Assembly: GCF_029168945.1 (NCBI RefSeq)
Contig: NC_083605.1
Coordinates: 75,472,969 to 75,536,968, forward strand
Source of the DNA: Cannabis sativa
Taxonomy: Eukaryota > Streptophyta > Magnoliopsida > Rosales > Cannabaceae
Direction of reading: 5' to 3'
DNA length: 64,000 nt
Shown: positions 24,101 through 35,572 of the stretch, one piece after another
Numbering within the stretch: position 1 is the first letter of the stretch
How the letters are laid out: every line of letters starts with the position of its first letter
Position numbers and translations under genes: made by a program
The notes under the pieces: generated by a model
What the model saw: the letters and a program-made list of their open reading frames with translations, nothing else
Databases searched by the model: none
Told to the model about the DNA's origin: nothing

Positions 24101-26560
24101 TAGTTTTACATGTCAATCAACATACATCTAATCCGTACAAAGTGCAAATTTTGAATATTTTAATCCAATCTAATCTGCATAAGTGCAGATATCCTCACTT
24201 TGCAGATTGAATTAAATTGGATCGTACAGATTAAATTGGATCGACTATTTTATATTATGCACACTAGATACTTACACACATATCACAATAACTAATAAAG
24301 TGAAGTTAACAAGGAGATGAAGATGACATTTTTAAAGCAAGCATGGGCTTTACACTAACCAAGTATTTGTTTTCAATAACTCGATAAGGGTTAAGCTAGG
24401 TTAGTTATATATAGGATATAAATATACATGGATCAATATCGATATATTTTATCCAATAAGAGTATAACATTGATTTTATCTCCTTTCAAAAAGAAAATAG
24501 CATTGATCAAGTTAAGATTATTATTGAAATATTGTTGTGTTTTACTTAAAAATATTTTATCATTAATTAATGTCATAATTTTTGGTCCATCAACTGCTTT
24601 TTTCTAATAAATTATGAAATTTTATTAATAATAATTAGTTAAAATAATAGTATGCAATTTAATTAGTACATCTCCCTCATTAGAAATATAATTAAAATTA
24701 GAAATTAAAAAACAATTCAAATAATCAGTTGCTTGTTTCTCAAATTATTTGAAAAAAAATTAATAAAATCAAATCAAATAAAAAATTACAATATCACAAT
24801 TAATCTTAAGAACACTTATATTTTGTTATCCTTCTTAAAAGACACAACAGAAAAAATTGTTGCAAAATATTCATTTAGTCGCAGAAATATTATTCACAAC
24901 TACTAACGACGATTTGATGACAAACCATTGAAGAATAAAAAATAGAACTAACTAATAATGAAACAAAATTATATCATATATACAAGAATAAAATTTCAAA
25001 ATTATAACATGGAAACAAGATTATAAAACATTCAAAATCATATCACATAAATAAAATTAATCATAATAGTAAAAATTAAATTATATATAGTAGAAAAATA
25101 CAACCTCGACCAAGTCGGTAGACTTGATAGGAGAAAAAACCCAACCTCCACTAGTTATAAATTTAAGAAGGAGAAACCTTCATAAAAATATATGTATATA
25201 TATATATATATATATATTTTAACTGCTATCTTAGTTATATGTAGATATACATGAGCTTATATAGTTAAAAAAAAGTTTGAAGTAATTTTATATATTATTA
25301 ACAATTTACATCTTCATAGGTATTATAATCGTTAACATTAATCTTATTGTATGTATGTATATTTATGATAATGATATTAATTACATTAATTAATATATAA
25401 TTTTATTTTATATAATTTTTTGAGCTAGCCTTTGAATCATGCAATGTTTTATGTCACTATTTTTAATTTTTCTTTCACTATCAAGGTGTGTACATATAAA
25501 TATTAATAAGTAAAAATTAATGACCTAAATGAAGTAAAGCATAAATAGCTAGGCTCCTAAAAATAAATAAGTAAAATTAATTAATCACCTAAATATAATT
25601 TCTAAAAATTAAATTAATTAATAACACATATACTCCCTAAAAAAATCAGAAAGTATACCAAAGCTGCAATTAATATGGATCACAGATGTTCATTATTAAT
25701 TCAAATAAAAGATTATATTAGCTATAAATTCCTAATAATTTAGTATATATATATACATAAAACAAGCCACTACAATATATTTTTTCCATGAATAAACATA
25801 CATATTGAGAATAAATTATTATATTTATTCTTAAAATGCTTGAAAATCGAGTTTAATTTTGACCACAGACTTAAAATATGCTCTCTCTCGATAAATATAT
25901 ATAATATAATTTACTTTTTTTTATGGATATTGTTATTCTTTAATATTATCATTTATCAATTAGATTATTGGAGAACAATTTTATGGGATTTTTTCAAAGA
26001 CAGCTAGCTAGAACACTTTTTTTATGTCTCATATATAATAAGTAAATTAATGTGTAGTTTGTTTAAATAATTTTCTATATATTTTTCTCATAGATCCATG
26101 ATATCTAGTTTTTCAGATATTTTTTCATTATTAATTGTTTTTGAAAAAAAAAAAATTACTAATCTTCTATATTGTAATATCTCACATATCGAATATAGAG
26201 GACATATCAACTAATTTAGATGAATATAAATTTACTCCACTCATTATTTTCATCACATTACTTTTGAAAAAAAAAAAAAAAAAACTCATGAAAATCTTAT
26301 CATATATATAAACACATAATTTTATATATACTATGTAACTTTCTATTCCTTTTGGTCAATGCTCTCCAACAAATTGTTTACATAAAACATTAAATAGTAC
26401 AAATTAACAAATCAAATTAGGACTGCCTCAAAGTTTTGTTGGGTCTTCTGAAAAATAATATTTTTGGGCTGTTATTAAAAGAATATTTGATATTTTATAA
26501 AATCACTAAAAAAAATATATATATATTTATATAATAATGCTTTACATGCATTTAAAAAAA
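21187..26560. other. AT-rich intergenic DNA, no genes seen
   Basis: No convincing coding region. Decayed repeat traces: a foldback-type relic at about 22195-22740 (AGTATAATGTCAAAAATAA, TTGGCATTGTAAATTAATTT), a 'CTTACAGTCCACTTAGCTTAGGA' repeat at about 23400-23550 related to sequence at 34950-35150, and an 'AATCCACACTTTTGTGGATTGGAT' inverted stretch at about 23590-24250. TA repeats near 25195-25217. Confidence 0.5.
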
Positions 26561-26564
26561 AGTG

Positions 26565-26912
26565 TATTGATCATACATCCCCTGCTGATTCGATATTCAA
26601 AAAAGAAAAAGAATTTATTTATGATGTGTCCTGTAAACTTTTAAAAAAATACAGTATAGAAAGTAGTTTTTAAATAGTTTATTTCACACTTGTATAAAAT
26701 AAAAGAGTTACGTGTACAACAAACTGTTTGAACTCTGTTTTTAGAGTGTTAATTTTTTTTTTTTTTCAATTTCTTAAAATTTTGTAAAATGTCTTAAATA
26801 ACTGTACACGATTATAAAAAAAATTAAACTAAAAAATCTCTTGACTGCCAAAATAAATAGGAGTGCATTGTTGCATCTCTTTTAGAATCGTGCACCATAG
26901 AATTTTCTAAAA
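26565..26912. repeat. Decayed foldback MITE copy
   Basis: Contains GAGTGCATTGTTGCATCTC, AAATAACTGTACACGAT and AAACTGTTTGAACTCTG, matching order and orientation of segments in the element at 5951-6385, with a mirrored but eroded left half (CTGTAAACTTTT, GTTACGTGTACAAC). Confidence 0.6.
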
Positions 26913-28640
26913 ATATGTATGTATATTTAAAAGTATTTTTTTTTCTTCGAGCCCCTAAATTAGGCGGGCCTAGCTAGGTGTAGCCCTAACCGACCTTAAC
27001 CGTACTAACTCAACAAACTACAAGAATAAATAAAAAATAATTCTTTCTAACTATTATTATTGTAGAGTTTTATCGCTAATATTATTTTTCTTTCTCCCTA
27101 ATTAAGCTATAAAAATTATTGCAGATATCCCTATTTAATAACATTATATTCATTTTTTTAAAAATAATTTACTTATGTGGCCTAATATATAGTTGCAGTA
27201 TCTATTTAACTAATTTAGGCTACAATATGAAATTAAGTTTATTAACATTTAATATATTAACATTAGCTTATATATACACATATTTTTAAAATAATTTATC
27301 GTTAGAATGTTATTTATGCACGTATTTTATGTCTAAAATCTTAATATTGCATCAAATTAGCTTAACATTAATTAATACTACATCAATAAATTATTTAAAA
27401 AATAAACAAAATACATAACCGATCAATTTGTAATTAAGTTTTTTTATTTTTTCTTGTTTTTTAAAGATGGGGGACGAGGCGAAAAGATTAGTATATTATA
27501 ATTATAAATTTTTATATAACTATGTACATTATTATATAATTAATAGACCTAGCTCTCACTAAAATTTGTAAAATAATAATTTATTAATACATCGAAAAAA
27601 AAAATATAAAAAAATATTCTGAAAGCATGCCTATTTTTCTAGTACAATAAGTTGTTTTTGATATTCTACTTTCGATTAAAATAAAATTATTCATATATAG
27701 TTTTTTAAAAATTATTAGTAAAATTTTTACTATATATAATATACATTAATATTATATATATATATATAATTTCTTTTAACTAGTGTTATAACTTATCTAA
27801 GTACCAGAAATATACTACCCTACAAACATATTTCCCCTAATAATTTTATAAATAACATCAATTATTTTCCATGATATATATTTTCTGATAAAGGAAAAAG
27901 ATATTTTTGTCGTTGCATATAGATATATATATTCTATAAGTACTTTTATAGCAAAGTTCCATAGCTATTGGTATATATGTATTTTGATACATGTGCATGT
28001 GATCGATCGAGTTCATTATACATATATAATATAATATATACATATATATATATATATGTAGAAGTAGTGTGTAGACTAGGGCATCAATATCTTATAACTT
28101 ACAGTGTAGAATATGTATGTATACTTACGTCCCAAAATATATATAAAATATAAATTAATATATGATCATCCTATCATAAAAGAAAGTGATCAATAAATAT
28201 ATATATATGTATATTATTAGAGATCGAATTCGATTCATATGATGGGAGACTCTGGAGTTGATGATCACATCATTCCTTAGAGGAAAAAAAGAGAATATGT
28301 TCGATCCATACAACTAACAATAATATTTATCGAATTATATATATTTATACATAATAATACTTCTATATATATATATATAGATTGAGACTGAAATCTTCTT
28401 ACACCACTAATTCATGTCTGATCAGTGTGTGCGCTGTAAGGCATGGCCACCACTGATCCAAACTCTAATATATATCTACACATCAATAATAAAATTAAAA
28501 TTATTAACCAATATGTAATTAATAATTAACATGATATAATTAATAACTAATTATTAATATAAATTTTGATTGATCAAAATTGCGATTGATCATTTTCAGT
28601 TAAGTAATAATTGTTTGTTGTTTATATCTCAATAATAATT

Positions 28641-28690
<50 letters not shown>

Positions 28691-31255
28691 TAAGAATTAA
28701 AGTGGTATATATAGTACGTAGTGAACGATAATATCCTGTTATTCTTTTTTACGTGTGTATATTTCTTAATTGTTGACTTTTCTTTTAATGATTTTTCACT
28801 TTGAATTAAGTAAATAATAATTAGGACTATAATATATACAATTAATATATTATATATACATATAAATTAAATAGATAGTATATAATAAAGAAAAATTTAT
28901 TAAATTAAAATACAAAAAGAGAGGTTCATGAATCGAAGGCTATATGGATTAGGCTATATATTTAATTAATAATTAAAACAGCATATTTTTTTAAACAAAA
29001 AGAATAAATAAATAAATAAAAGAACATATCAATATACTGACGGAAGTAACTTTATAACACGTTGCAACTGCATCTAATAATTTTAATTTATTTCATTATT
29101 ATTATTATTATTATTATTATTTATTACAAAAAAGGAAAAAAAAAACAGAATCATATAATGCAAAAAAATATAGGTAAAATTTCATTCTTATTTTCTCAAG
29201 AAACATATATAGTGACCTATCTAGCTTTAATGGATTACACTAAACCCAATAATAATATAACTCTTCCATTATTATTAATATATTGTCACACACAGTAAAC
29301 ATGTTCTATTTTTACACCATTTTAATTAATTAATTAATTAATAATCAAAATATTCCTACCCTCTTGTATATTTATTTAATTATTAATATATTTAATTCAA
29401 CCATAAAGAATGTTCTTGTAATATTTTAAATCTTTTCTAGTCCTTTCATTCAAGCTAGTGGGATGTATTGACCCCTCAATAAATATTATTCCTACTTATT
29501 GAAAGTCTGATTCACTTTATCACTTTTATAATTTTTTTAATAATTAAATTAAATCATTTTTTAAAAAAAAAATGGTCACTAATTAGCATAATTTAAAGAC
29601 AAAAATGGAAAATTAGAAAAAATGCCAAGTCGTTTATTTTTTTTCAGAAAATAAAAATATTGATTTTTTTTTTTTTTTTGAAACTAAAAATATTGAAATA
29701 AATATAGACATATTTTTTTTATTTAATTTTCTATTAATAATAAATTTTTTTAATTGAAAAGCAACATAATATGCATGAGGTTGTCATAGTTTAATAATGA
29801 CCCACCTGTTCAAAAATTATGATAATCACAATTATTTTACATCCAACGGCTTAAATTAATTGATAAATAATCTAGTAACTAACTAACTAACTATATATTA
29901 CCTATTTTTCATTGGATCTAATTAATTAATTTTTAGCCAGAATAATAATGTTCTTTTTAATTAAATATTTATTTTCTTTATAGCTCTACTATATTTTATT
30001 TTTAATGAGGTAAATTTTGGCATTTTGTGTTGACTAAATCAAAAAAGATTGAGTACTTTTTCACTTTTATTTTTCACTTCAACCAACCAAAATGTGGCAC
30101 AACTAATACATATTATATTATATATATATATATATTTTTTAAATATTATAGAGAATGTGAATTTTCTTTTTATGATGTCCACATATATTCTTTACATCTT
30201 CACACACATGAATGATGTAGTAATAATGGTATTGAATATTTATATTATTATAATATTTTTTTCCAAATAATTTTTATGAGCTTGACATGGATATGCATTT
30301 CAATTTTAGTCTTCTTATGTAAAACAACAACAACAACAACACCAACAACCTAGTATAGTACATGTGTTCTTAACAACATAAGGCCTTGAGCCAAGAAAAC
30401 AATATGTGTTTCCCCTTAGTCATAAGTGAAATGACAAAATTACCCCTTAAATATATTTGGATATATATAGGTAATTCTTACTCAATACTAATTGTGGTGT
30501 CAGATCATACAATATTATCTTACATATTTTAATTTAAAAAATATTAAAAAAAAAAAATCATAGTACCTTAATTATAATACTATTAAACACCACTAATAAC
30601 TAATAACAATCCTTATAACGAGACAAAGATCTGAATCTATTGTCTCAATTTAGTGTCTAACTTATTACACTGTAATAGGTTAAACACTAATAATGTGCAA
30701 CACCACATAGAATTGTAGTGTCACTATTCTTATAATGTATTTTAGATTTCACATATTTTAATTTAGAGTAATTAACAATACATGCTCACTCAAAATATGC
30801 CTAAAAATCCACACAAAGTATAGTATTTCACATTATATATTTTAAGTGTACATATCATGACTCTTTAATTTAATATATAAGTCGTCAAAACTATAATCAG
30901 AGTTGTCTCTAACTTTCACGACTTATGGAAAAATTTTAAAAATTGACATTTTATTTGAAAAATAAAATAAATTCAAATAATCTTTTAAATTATTTTTCTG
31001 GCAAAAAAAAAATGTTGGGACCTTATGAGCTGATGTTAAAAAAATTCCTTAAAAAAAGAGAGAGAGAGAGAGAGAGACTAAACTGGGGGGCTTCGGCCGT
31101 CCTACTCTAAAAACAACCCTGATACTATGAAAATTGTGTTTAAGCCTATTAGCAATTTATCCATTAGTGATTGTAAGCCGCAGTGAGAAAGTTTATAAAT
31201 ACGTAATTATGTAGTCATTAATAAATATGAAATATGAAAGAGCATTCTTATGAGA
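26913..31255. other. AT-rich intergenic DNA with microsatellites, no genes seen
   Basis: Short frames here are built from TA-rich low-complexity sequence and are not credible genes. A (AAT)n run lies at 28645-28691 and (ATT)n at 29096-29123. A degenerate MITE-like block lies near 30480-30720 and a GA run at 31059-31077 is followed by a GC-richer 'GGGGGGCTTCGGCCGTCC' scrap. Confidence 0.5.
28645..28691. repeat. (AAT)n microsatellite
   Basis: About 15 consecutive AAT/ATA units. Confidence 0.93.
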
Positions 31256-31553
31256 CACTATAAGAAATGTCACTTTTGTCAGCACATTTTTGTGCTGGCA
31301 AAAGTTGGTATTGCGCTGGTAAAATAGAATTTACTTGTGATGTGTTGGCAAAAGAGGGTTGGCAAATTAATGTTGGTATTAGAACTTTTGCCAGCATAAA
31401 ATGAAAAGCGCTGGCAAAAATGACTTTTCCCAGCGCGTAAATGCACTGGTAAAAGTTAGATTTTAGCCACTGCAAATGTATGCTGGTAAAACTTTGACCT
31501 CTTTGCCAGCGCAGTAGCGAACTGTACTGGTAAAAGTGACATTTCTTGTAGTG
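31256..31553. mobile_element. CACTA-like MITE, copy 2
   Basis: Starts CACTATAAGAAATGTCACTT and ends AAGTGACATTTCTTGTAGTG, near-perfect inverted ends with the CACTA signature. The interior repeats GCGCTGGTAAAA and TTTTGCCAGC units, and most of the sequence aligns with copy 1 at 11762-12100. It lies about 1.1 kb upstream of SWEET copy C. No coding capacity. Confidence 0.88.
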
Positions 31554-31554
31554 G

Positions 31555-31746
31555 GATACTGAACATTGCTATTAGGCACCAGTAGTGCCTAGCACACTTT
31601 CTTAACATGTCACGTCGCAATTGGCTAGCGATATTTTCTAAAAGCTATTATATTAAATTATGTGGGACCCAATACTTAGTTGGACCAATAGTGATACTGA
31701 TACATAGGAGGGTGTTAGGCACTACTGGTGCCCTTTAGTATTTCTC
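31555..31746. mobile_element. MITE-like repeat with 15-bp inverted block
   Basis: GGCACCAGTAGTGCC at about 31575 is exactly mirrored by GGCACTACTGGTGCC at about 31718. The interior has AATTGGCTAGCGATATTTTC and GTGGGACCCAATACTTAG, shared with other members of the dispersed family. It abuts the CACTA-like MITE. Two further truncated members follow to about 32060. Confidence 0.68.
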
Positions 31747-32060
31747 TGGGATACTAACGTGTCTAGTATCACTATAAAGTGATGCTTTATAATTGGTTAA
31801 CGGTTCTCTATAATCTTTATTAAAGTAAAATATATGAAACTCGATATATTAAATTGCACTAATAATAATATTACACATCAAAAGTGTGTAGACACTATGG
31901 GTGGGTGCCCTTTAGTATTTCTCAATGTGAAAGAGCATTGCTACGAAACACTAAAGTATCTAACTCCACTATGAAATAACACTTTATAATTAATTATCAA
32001 ATTTCTATAATATTTATTAAAATAAAATATACGAGACTCAATATCAAATTACATTATAGA
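31747..32060. repeat. Two truncated copies of the same MITE-like family
   Basis: GATACTAACGTGTCTAGTAT..AATTGGTTAACGGTTCTCTA and CACTAAAGTATCTAACTCC..TAATTATCAAATTTCTATAA repeat the same internal order as the preceding element, in tandem, with TTTAGTATTTCTC as the boundary motif. Confidence 0.55.
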
Positions 32061-32435
32061 TTTGTCCTATCTCGAAGAAAATCTGTAACCTAATGAAACT
32101 AGGGGCATGAAAGGAAAAACATAAGGCCACATAAGAAATGAACCCATAGAGTTACATTCAATTTCTCTGTTCCCCTGTAACGTTAATAGGGTTCTGAGAA
32201 TCTTGAGGAAAGTGCCTATAATATTTCTTATTTTCTCTCTCTCTCTCTCATATGGTGAAATTAAGGGCACAATTTTCCAAGTAATGTTGTTAATTATTAT
32301 TATTATAATTATAATAAAGTTAGAGAAAAACCAATACATGTCATGCAAGTGTCCTAACTATAAAGCTACCTATCCATCTATTAATTTATACACAACTACA
32401 AATCCAAACTAAACAAACAAAAGAAAAAGTTGTGT

Positions 32436-32446
32436 CTATATATAAT
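32436..32446 (+). promoter_or_regulatory. Candidate TATA box of SWEET copy C
   Basis: CTATATATAAT lies about 250 bp upstream of the start codon. The following leader is CT-rich (32512-32532 CTCTCT run) as often seen in plant 5' UTRs. This is position-based inference only. Confidence 0.35.
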
Positions 32447-32693
32447 GCCACTCATCTTCACCCCAAATATACTCCATCATCATATATCTCACCACTTCTA
32501 CTACAAATCTTTTTCTCTCTCTCTTTCTCTCTGTTTTTATAAGTACTTGTCCAAATCTTGACAGCTTAGGTTATTAGTTTCATTAAATTTTGTCTTTATT
32601 ATATAGTCATCATCATCATCATCATCTCTCTCAAATATATATTACTATAAACTTCATCGTTTTGCTTCATCATTTTCTAAATTTTCCCAAACA

Positions 32694-33054
32694 ATGGTTT
32701 CTCCTGATGCTCTTCGAACTATAGTTGGTATCCTAGGTTAGTATATATAATTTACATTTTATATAATAAATATATATATGTTTTTAATTTCTAAAAAACA
32801 AAAAATCTTATTTGGGTTGTGTTGATCTGATTTTGTTTTCTTTTTTTCAGGAAATATTATTTCATTCATCTTGTTCTTGTCTCCAATGTAAGTTTCTTCA
32901 CTTTTCATGCAAATATTCTTACAAATTTTTCCAACCACAAAAAAAAAACAAAAAAAAGGGGGACAACCAATCACTATCAAAATTAATTATTTTTTCTTTT
33001 CCAATCTTAAGATGGGATTTTCCATTTTAACACTATAATTATTGGTATATCCAC

Positions 33055-33105
<51 letters not shown>

Positions 33106-34570
33106 GACAAATGAATAAATAAAAAGGTGGTTAATAATGTAGTTAATTATTATTATTAATTACAGGCCAACATTTATTCAAATATGGAAAAGAAAATCAG
33201 TGGAGCAATACTCAGCTGTGCCATACTTAGCTACACTTATAAATTGTCTTGTTTGGACACTTTATGGGCTCCCTTTTATTCATCCAGGAAGTATTTTGGT
33301 TGTGACTATAAATGGGTCTGGTCTTGTAATTGAGTGTACATACTTAATCATCTTCTTAATCTTCTCAGATAAGAAGAAAAGAATTAAAGTTGTTCTTGCT
33401 GTTCTTGCTGAGCTTGTTTTCATTTCTATTCTCACCCTTTTGACTTTGACTCTGACTCATTCTCACAAGAAAAGATCAACCATTGTTGGTACCATTTGTA
33501 TACTCTTTAATATCATGATGTATGCTGCTCCATTGGCTGTTATGGTAAATTACTTGTTACTAATTACTAATTGGTTACTTTTTAATATCATTATTTCTTG
33601 TTTGATTTTGATTGTTTATTGGTTTTTGGTGCAGAAATTGGTAATTACTACTAAGAGTGTAGAGTTTATGCCATTTTTCTTATCATTTGCTTCATTGTTG
33701 AATGGTATTACTTGGACTACTTATGCTCTCATCAAATTTGACCCTTTCATCACTGTAATTAACTACTCTCTCTCTCTATATATATATCTTAACTTTATAT
33801 ACACTCACATATTTAGTAATAATATACATTTGACTACTAGCCATTTTTAGTAGCTACTATGGTCAAGTCCGATTCTAAACATAGGCAGATTAAATTTATA
33901 CTTAGAGCCCATCTAAGTCAGAGGCCTAAAAAAAAATTTCATCAATACATTTTTATACTTAGTATTGACATATTTGGTACAATACCTTATTAAGATAACA
34001 TTAGTAGTAGTAACTAGTTACTAATATTATGTTTTAATTATAAAACCATATTTGAGAAAGTAAATAGCTAGCATTGTGATATATTTCTATTACTTGTGCT
34101 CTAGCTATACTAATTTAGTTAAATTTATTATTATTTCACTACATGACAATATTGGTAATGTCATTTACTTTACCATTTTATATACATTGTTTGTACCTTT
34201 TTACAGTGATTTTACATACAGTCAAAAAAATCTTCTGACTCAAGTCAGAGTTCAGGACAAACAAAACAGAGATATTTTACAAAAGGAATTATTAGAAAAA
34301 AAAATAAAATGTTCTTTCACATCATATATATTAATGGGCTTTATTTTCTTTGTTGGTATTGGGCTTCAGATACCAAATGGGCTAGGGACATTTTTCGGAG
34401 TGGCCCAACTGATTCTATACGCAACATACTACAAATCAACACAGAGAATATTGGCAGAGAGAAAGACCAAACAGGTTAACTTGTCAGAAGTAGTTGTGGC
34501 TGATGAAGAGGAGTTAAAGAAACCATGTGGAAGAGGGCAAAATGGTCATTCTACTCTGAATAATCATTGA
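32694..34570 (+). CDS. SWEET7-like: SWEET sugar transporter, clade II (SWEET7-like), copy C
   Basis: Exons 32694-32736, 32851-32887, 33166-33544, 33635-33754 and 34370-34570, with GT-AG borders, encode 259 residues. The first four exons have exactly the lengths seen in copies A and B. The start MVSPDALRTIVGILGN is followed by LSPMPTF, SVEQYSAVPYLATLINC, LYGLPF, TINGSG (Asn76), TTKSVEFMPFFLS, ALIKFDPF and IPNGLG (Asn196). Both MtN3/saliva repeats and the sugar-pocket Asn residues are intact, so it should be a functional hexose-type uniporter. The tail is longer and more charged (VVADEEELKKPCGRGQNG) than in copies A and B. Introns 1-3 are short (114, 278 and 90 bp). The reading frame that runs from exon 3 through intron 3 into exon 4 is fortuitous because intron 3 is in frame. 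Confidence 0.95.
33055..33105. repeat. (ATT)n microsatellite in intron 2 of SWEET copy C
   Basis: About 16 ATT units within the 278-bp intron; likely length-polymorphic. Confidence 0.93.
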
Positions 34571-35214
34571 TGACGTGGCAGAAGAAGAACCATTGGATGG
34601 AATATGAGAGTAGTTTTACTAATAATTGTTATTATAAAATATATAATACTTACAAAGGCACCCACTTATCTAAGATATATAGAAGTGGTGTAGTAACTCT
34701 ACTCTTCATAAATAACTTTGATGTTCTTTTTTTTTTTTTTTGTATGGGTTGTGATTTGGTATAAGAACAATATATGCCTTGATTTGAATTTGAGGCTTTT
34801 TTTCAGTTAGATAATGACAAAGTGGTGTGTGTTTGATATTTGAATTTGAACCACTTAGAAAAGTCAAACTATTAATGTTGACTCTTTTCTATTTTTAGTT
34901 CAAAGTAAATTTAGTTTGGGTGTTGCCACTATTCTATTAGACAATGTTTACAAGTCCTGTCTTAGATATAGACGGATAGGTTAAGTTTGTGCTTAGAGTC
35001 CACTTAATTTAGGAACTCAAAAATAATTTTTTTCCTTTTTAAAAATATATATTTTTTAATTAATTTTGAAAAATACTATATTTTGTTAGTAAGGGCTTAA
35101 AAATAATTTTTTCTTATGACCCATTAAATTTTAGGACTGTCCTTGAATGTCATCATTTTTTAATTTTTTCATTATATTGTTTTGAAAAAAGATTAATTTT
35201 TCATTAAAAAAAGA
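34571..35214. other. 3' flank of SWEET copy C with a decayed repeat
   Basis: Presumed 3' UTR and flank to about 34900. From about 34950 to 35150 there is a repeat fragment (GTGCTTAGAGTCCACTTAATTTAGGA..CATTAAATTTTAGGACTGTCC, given here in pieces) that also occurs near 23400-23550, in intron 4 of copy C (33880-33930) and in intron 2 of copy B. Confidence 0.5.
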
Positions 35215-35572
35215 GTAATTTACGACATAAATACTTAAGTTTAACTCCCAGTTGTAAATAAATACCTAAGTTTAATTTTTGGTGATAATAATACTTAAGT
35301 TATAATTTTAGAACTTTCGTAAGTACCTGGCTGTTAAGTGTTAAGTAAATTTGTCACGTGACAATTTTTGATTGATCCAAGTCATTAAATTTTTATAACA
35401 TTAGTTTAAATATACCAATAAGAAAATGACACGTGGATAATGACTTAATATTTAATAGTCAGGTACCTATAGAGTTCTAAAAATATAACTTAGATATTAT
35501 TACCGCTAAATATTAAACATAAGTATTTATTTACAACTGGAAGTTAAACTTGGGTATTTATACCACAAATAC
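35215..35572. mobile_element. Inverted-repeat MITE, second copy
   Basis: Same family as 6401-6800: GTAATTTACGACATAAATAC at the left end, ATACCACAAATAC at the right, and mirrored inner arms around ATACTTAAGTTATAATTTTAG and AAAAATATAACTTAGATATT. It has single rather than triplicated 31-bp units. It lies about 645 bp downstream of the SWEET copy C stop. Confidence 0.8.

Noticed and set aside
2371..33105. CRISPR-like arrays suggested by several regular repeats
   Set aside because: These are plant microsatellites and a 52-bp tandem repeat without unique spacers.
33200..33850. 216-codon single frame through SWEET copy C exon 3, intron 3 and exon 4
   Set aside because: Intron 3 (33545-33634) has GT-AG borders and a length divisible by three, so the open frame is accidental; paralogs show that the exons are separated.
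34076..34368. Extra N-terminal coding sequence before SWEET copy C exon 5
   Set aside because: The open frame continues upstream of the CAG acceptor at 34367-34369 into intron 4 but has no counterpart in copies A and B.
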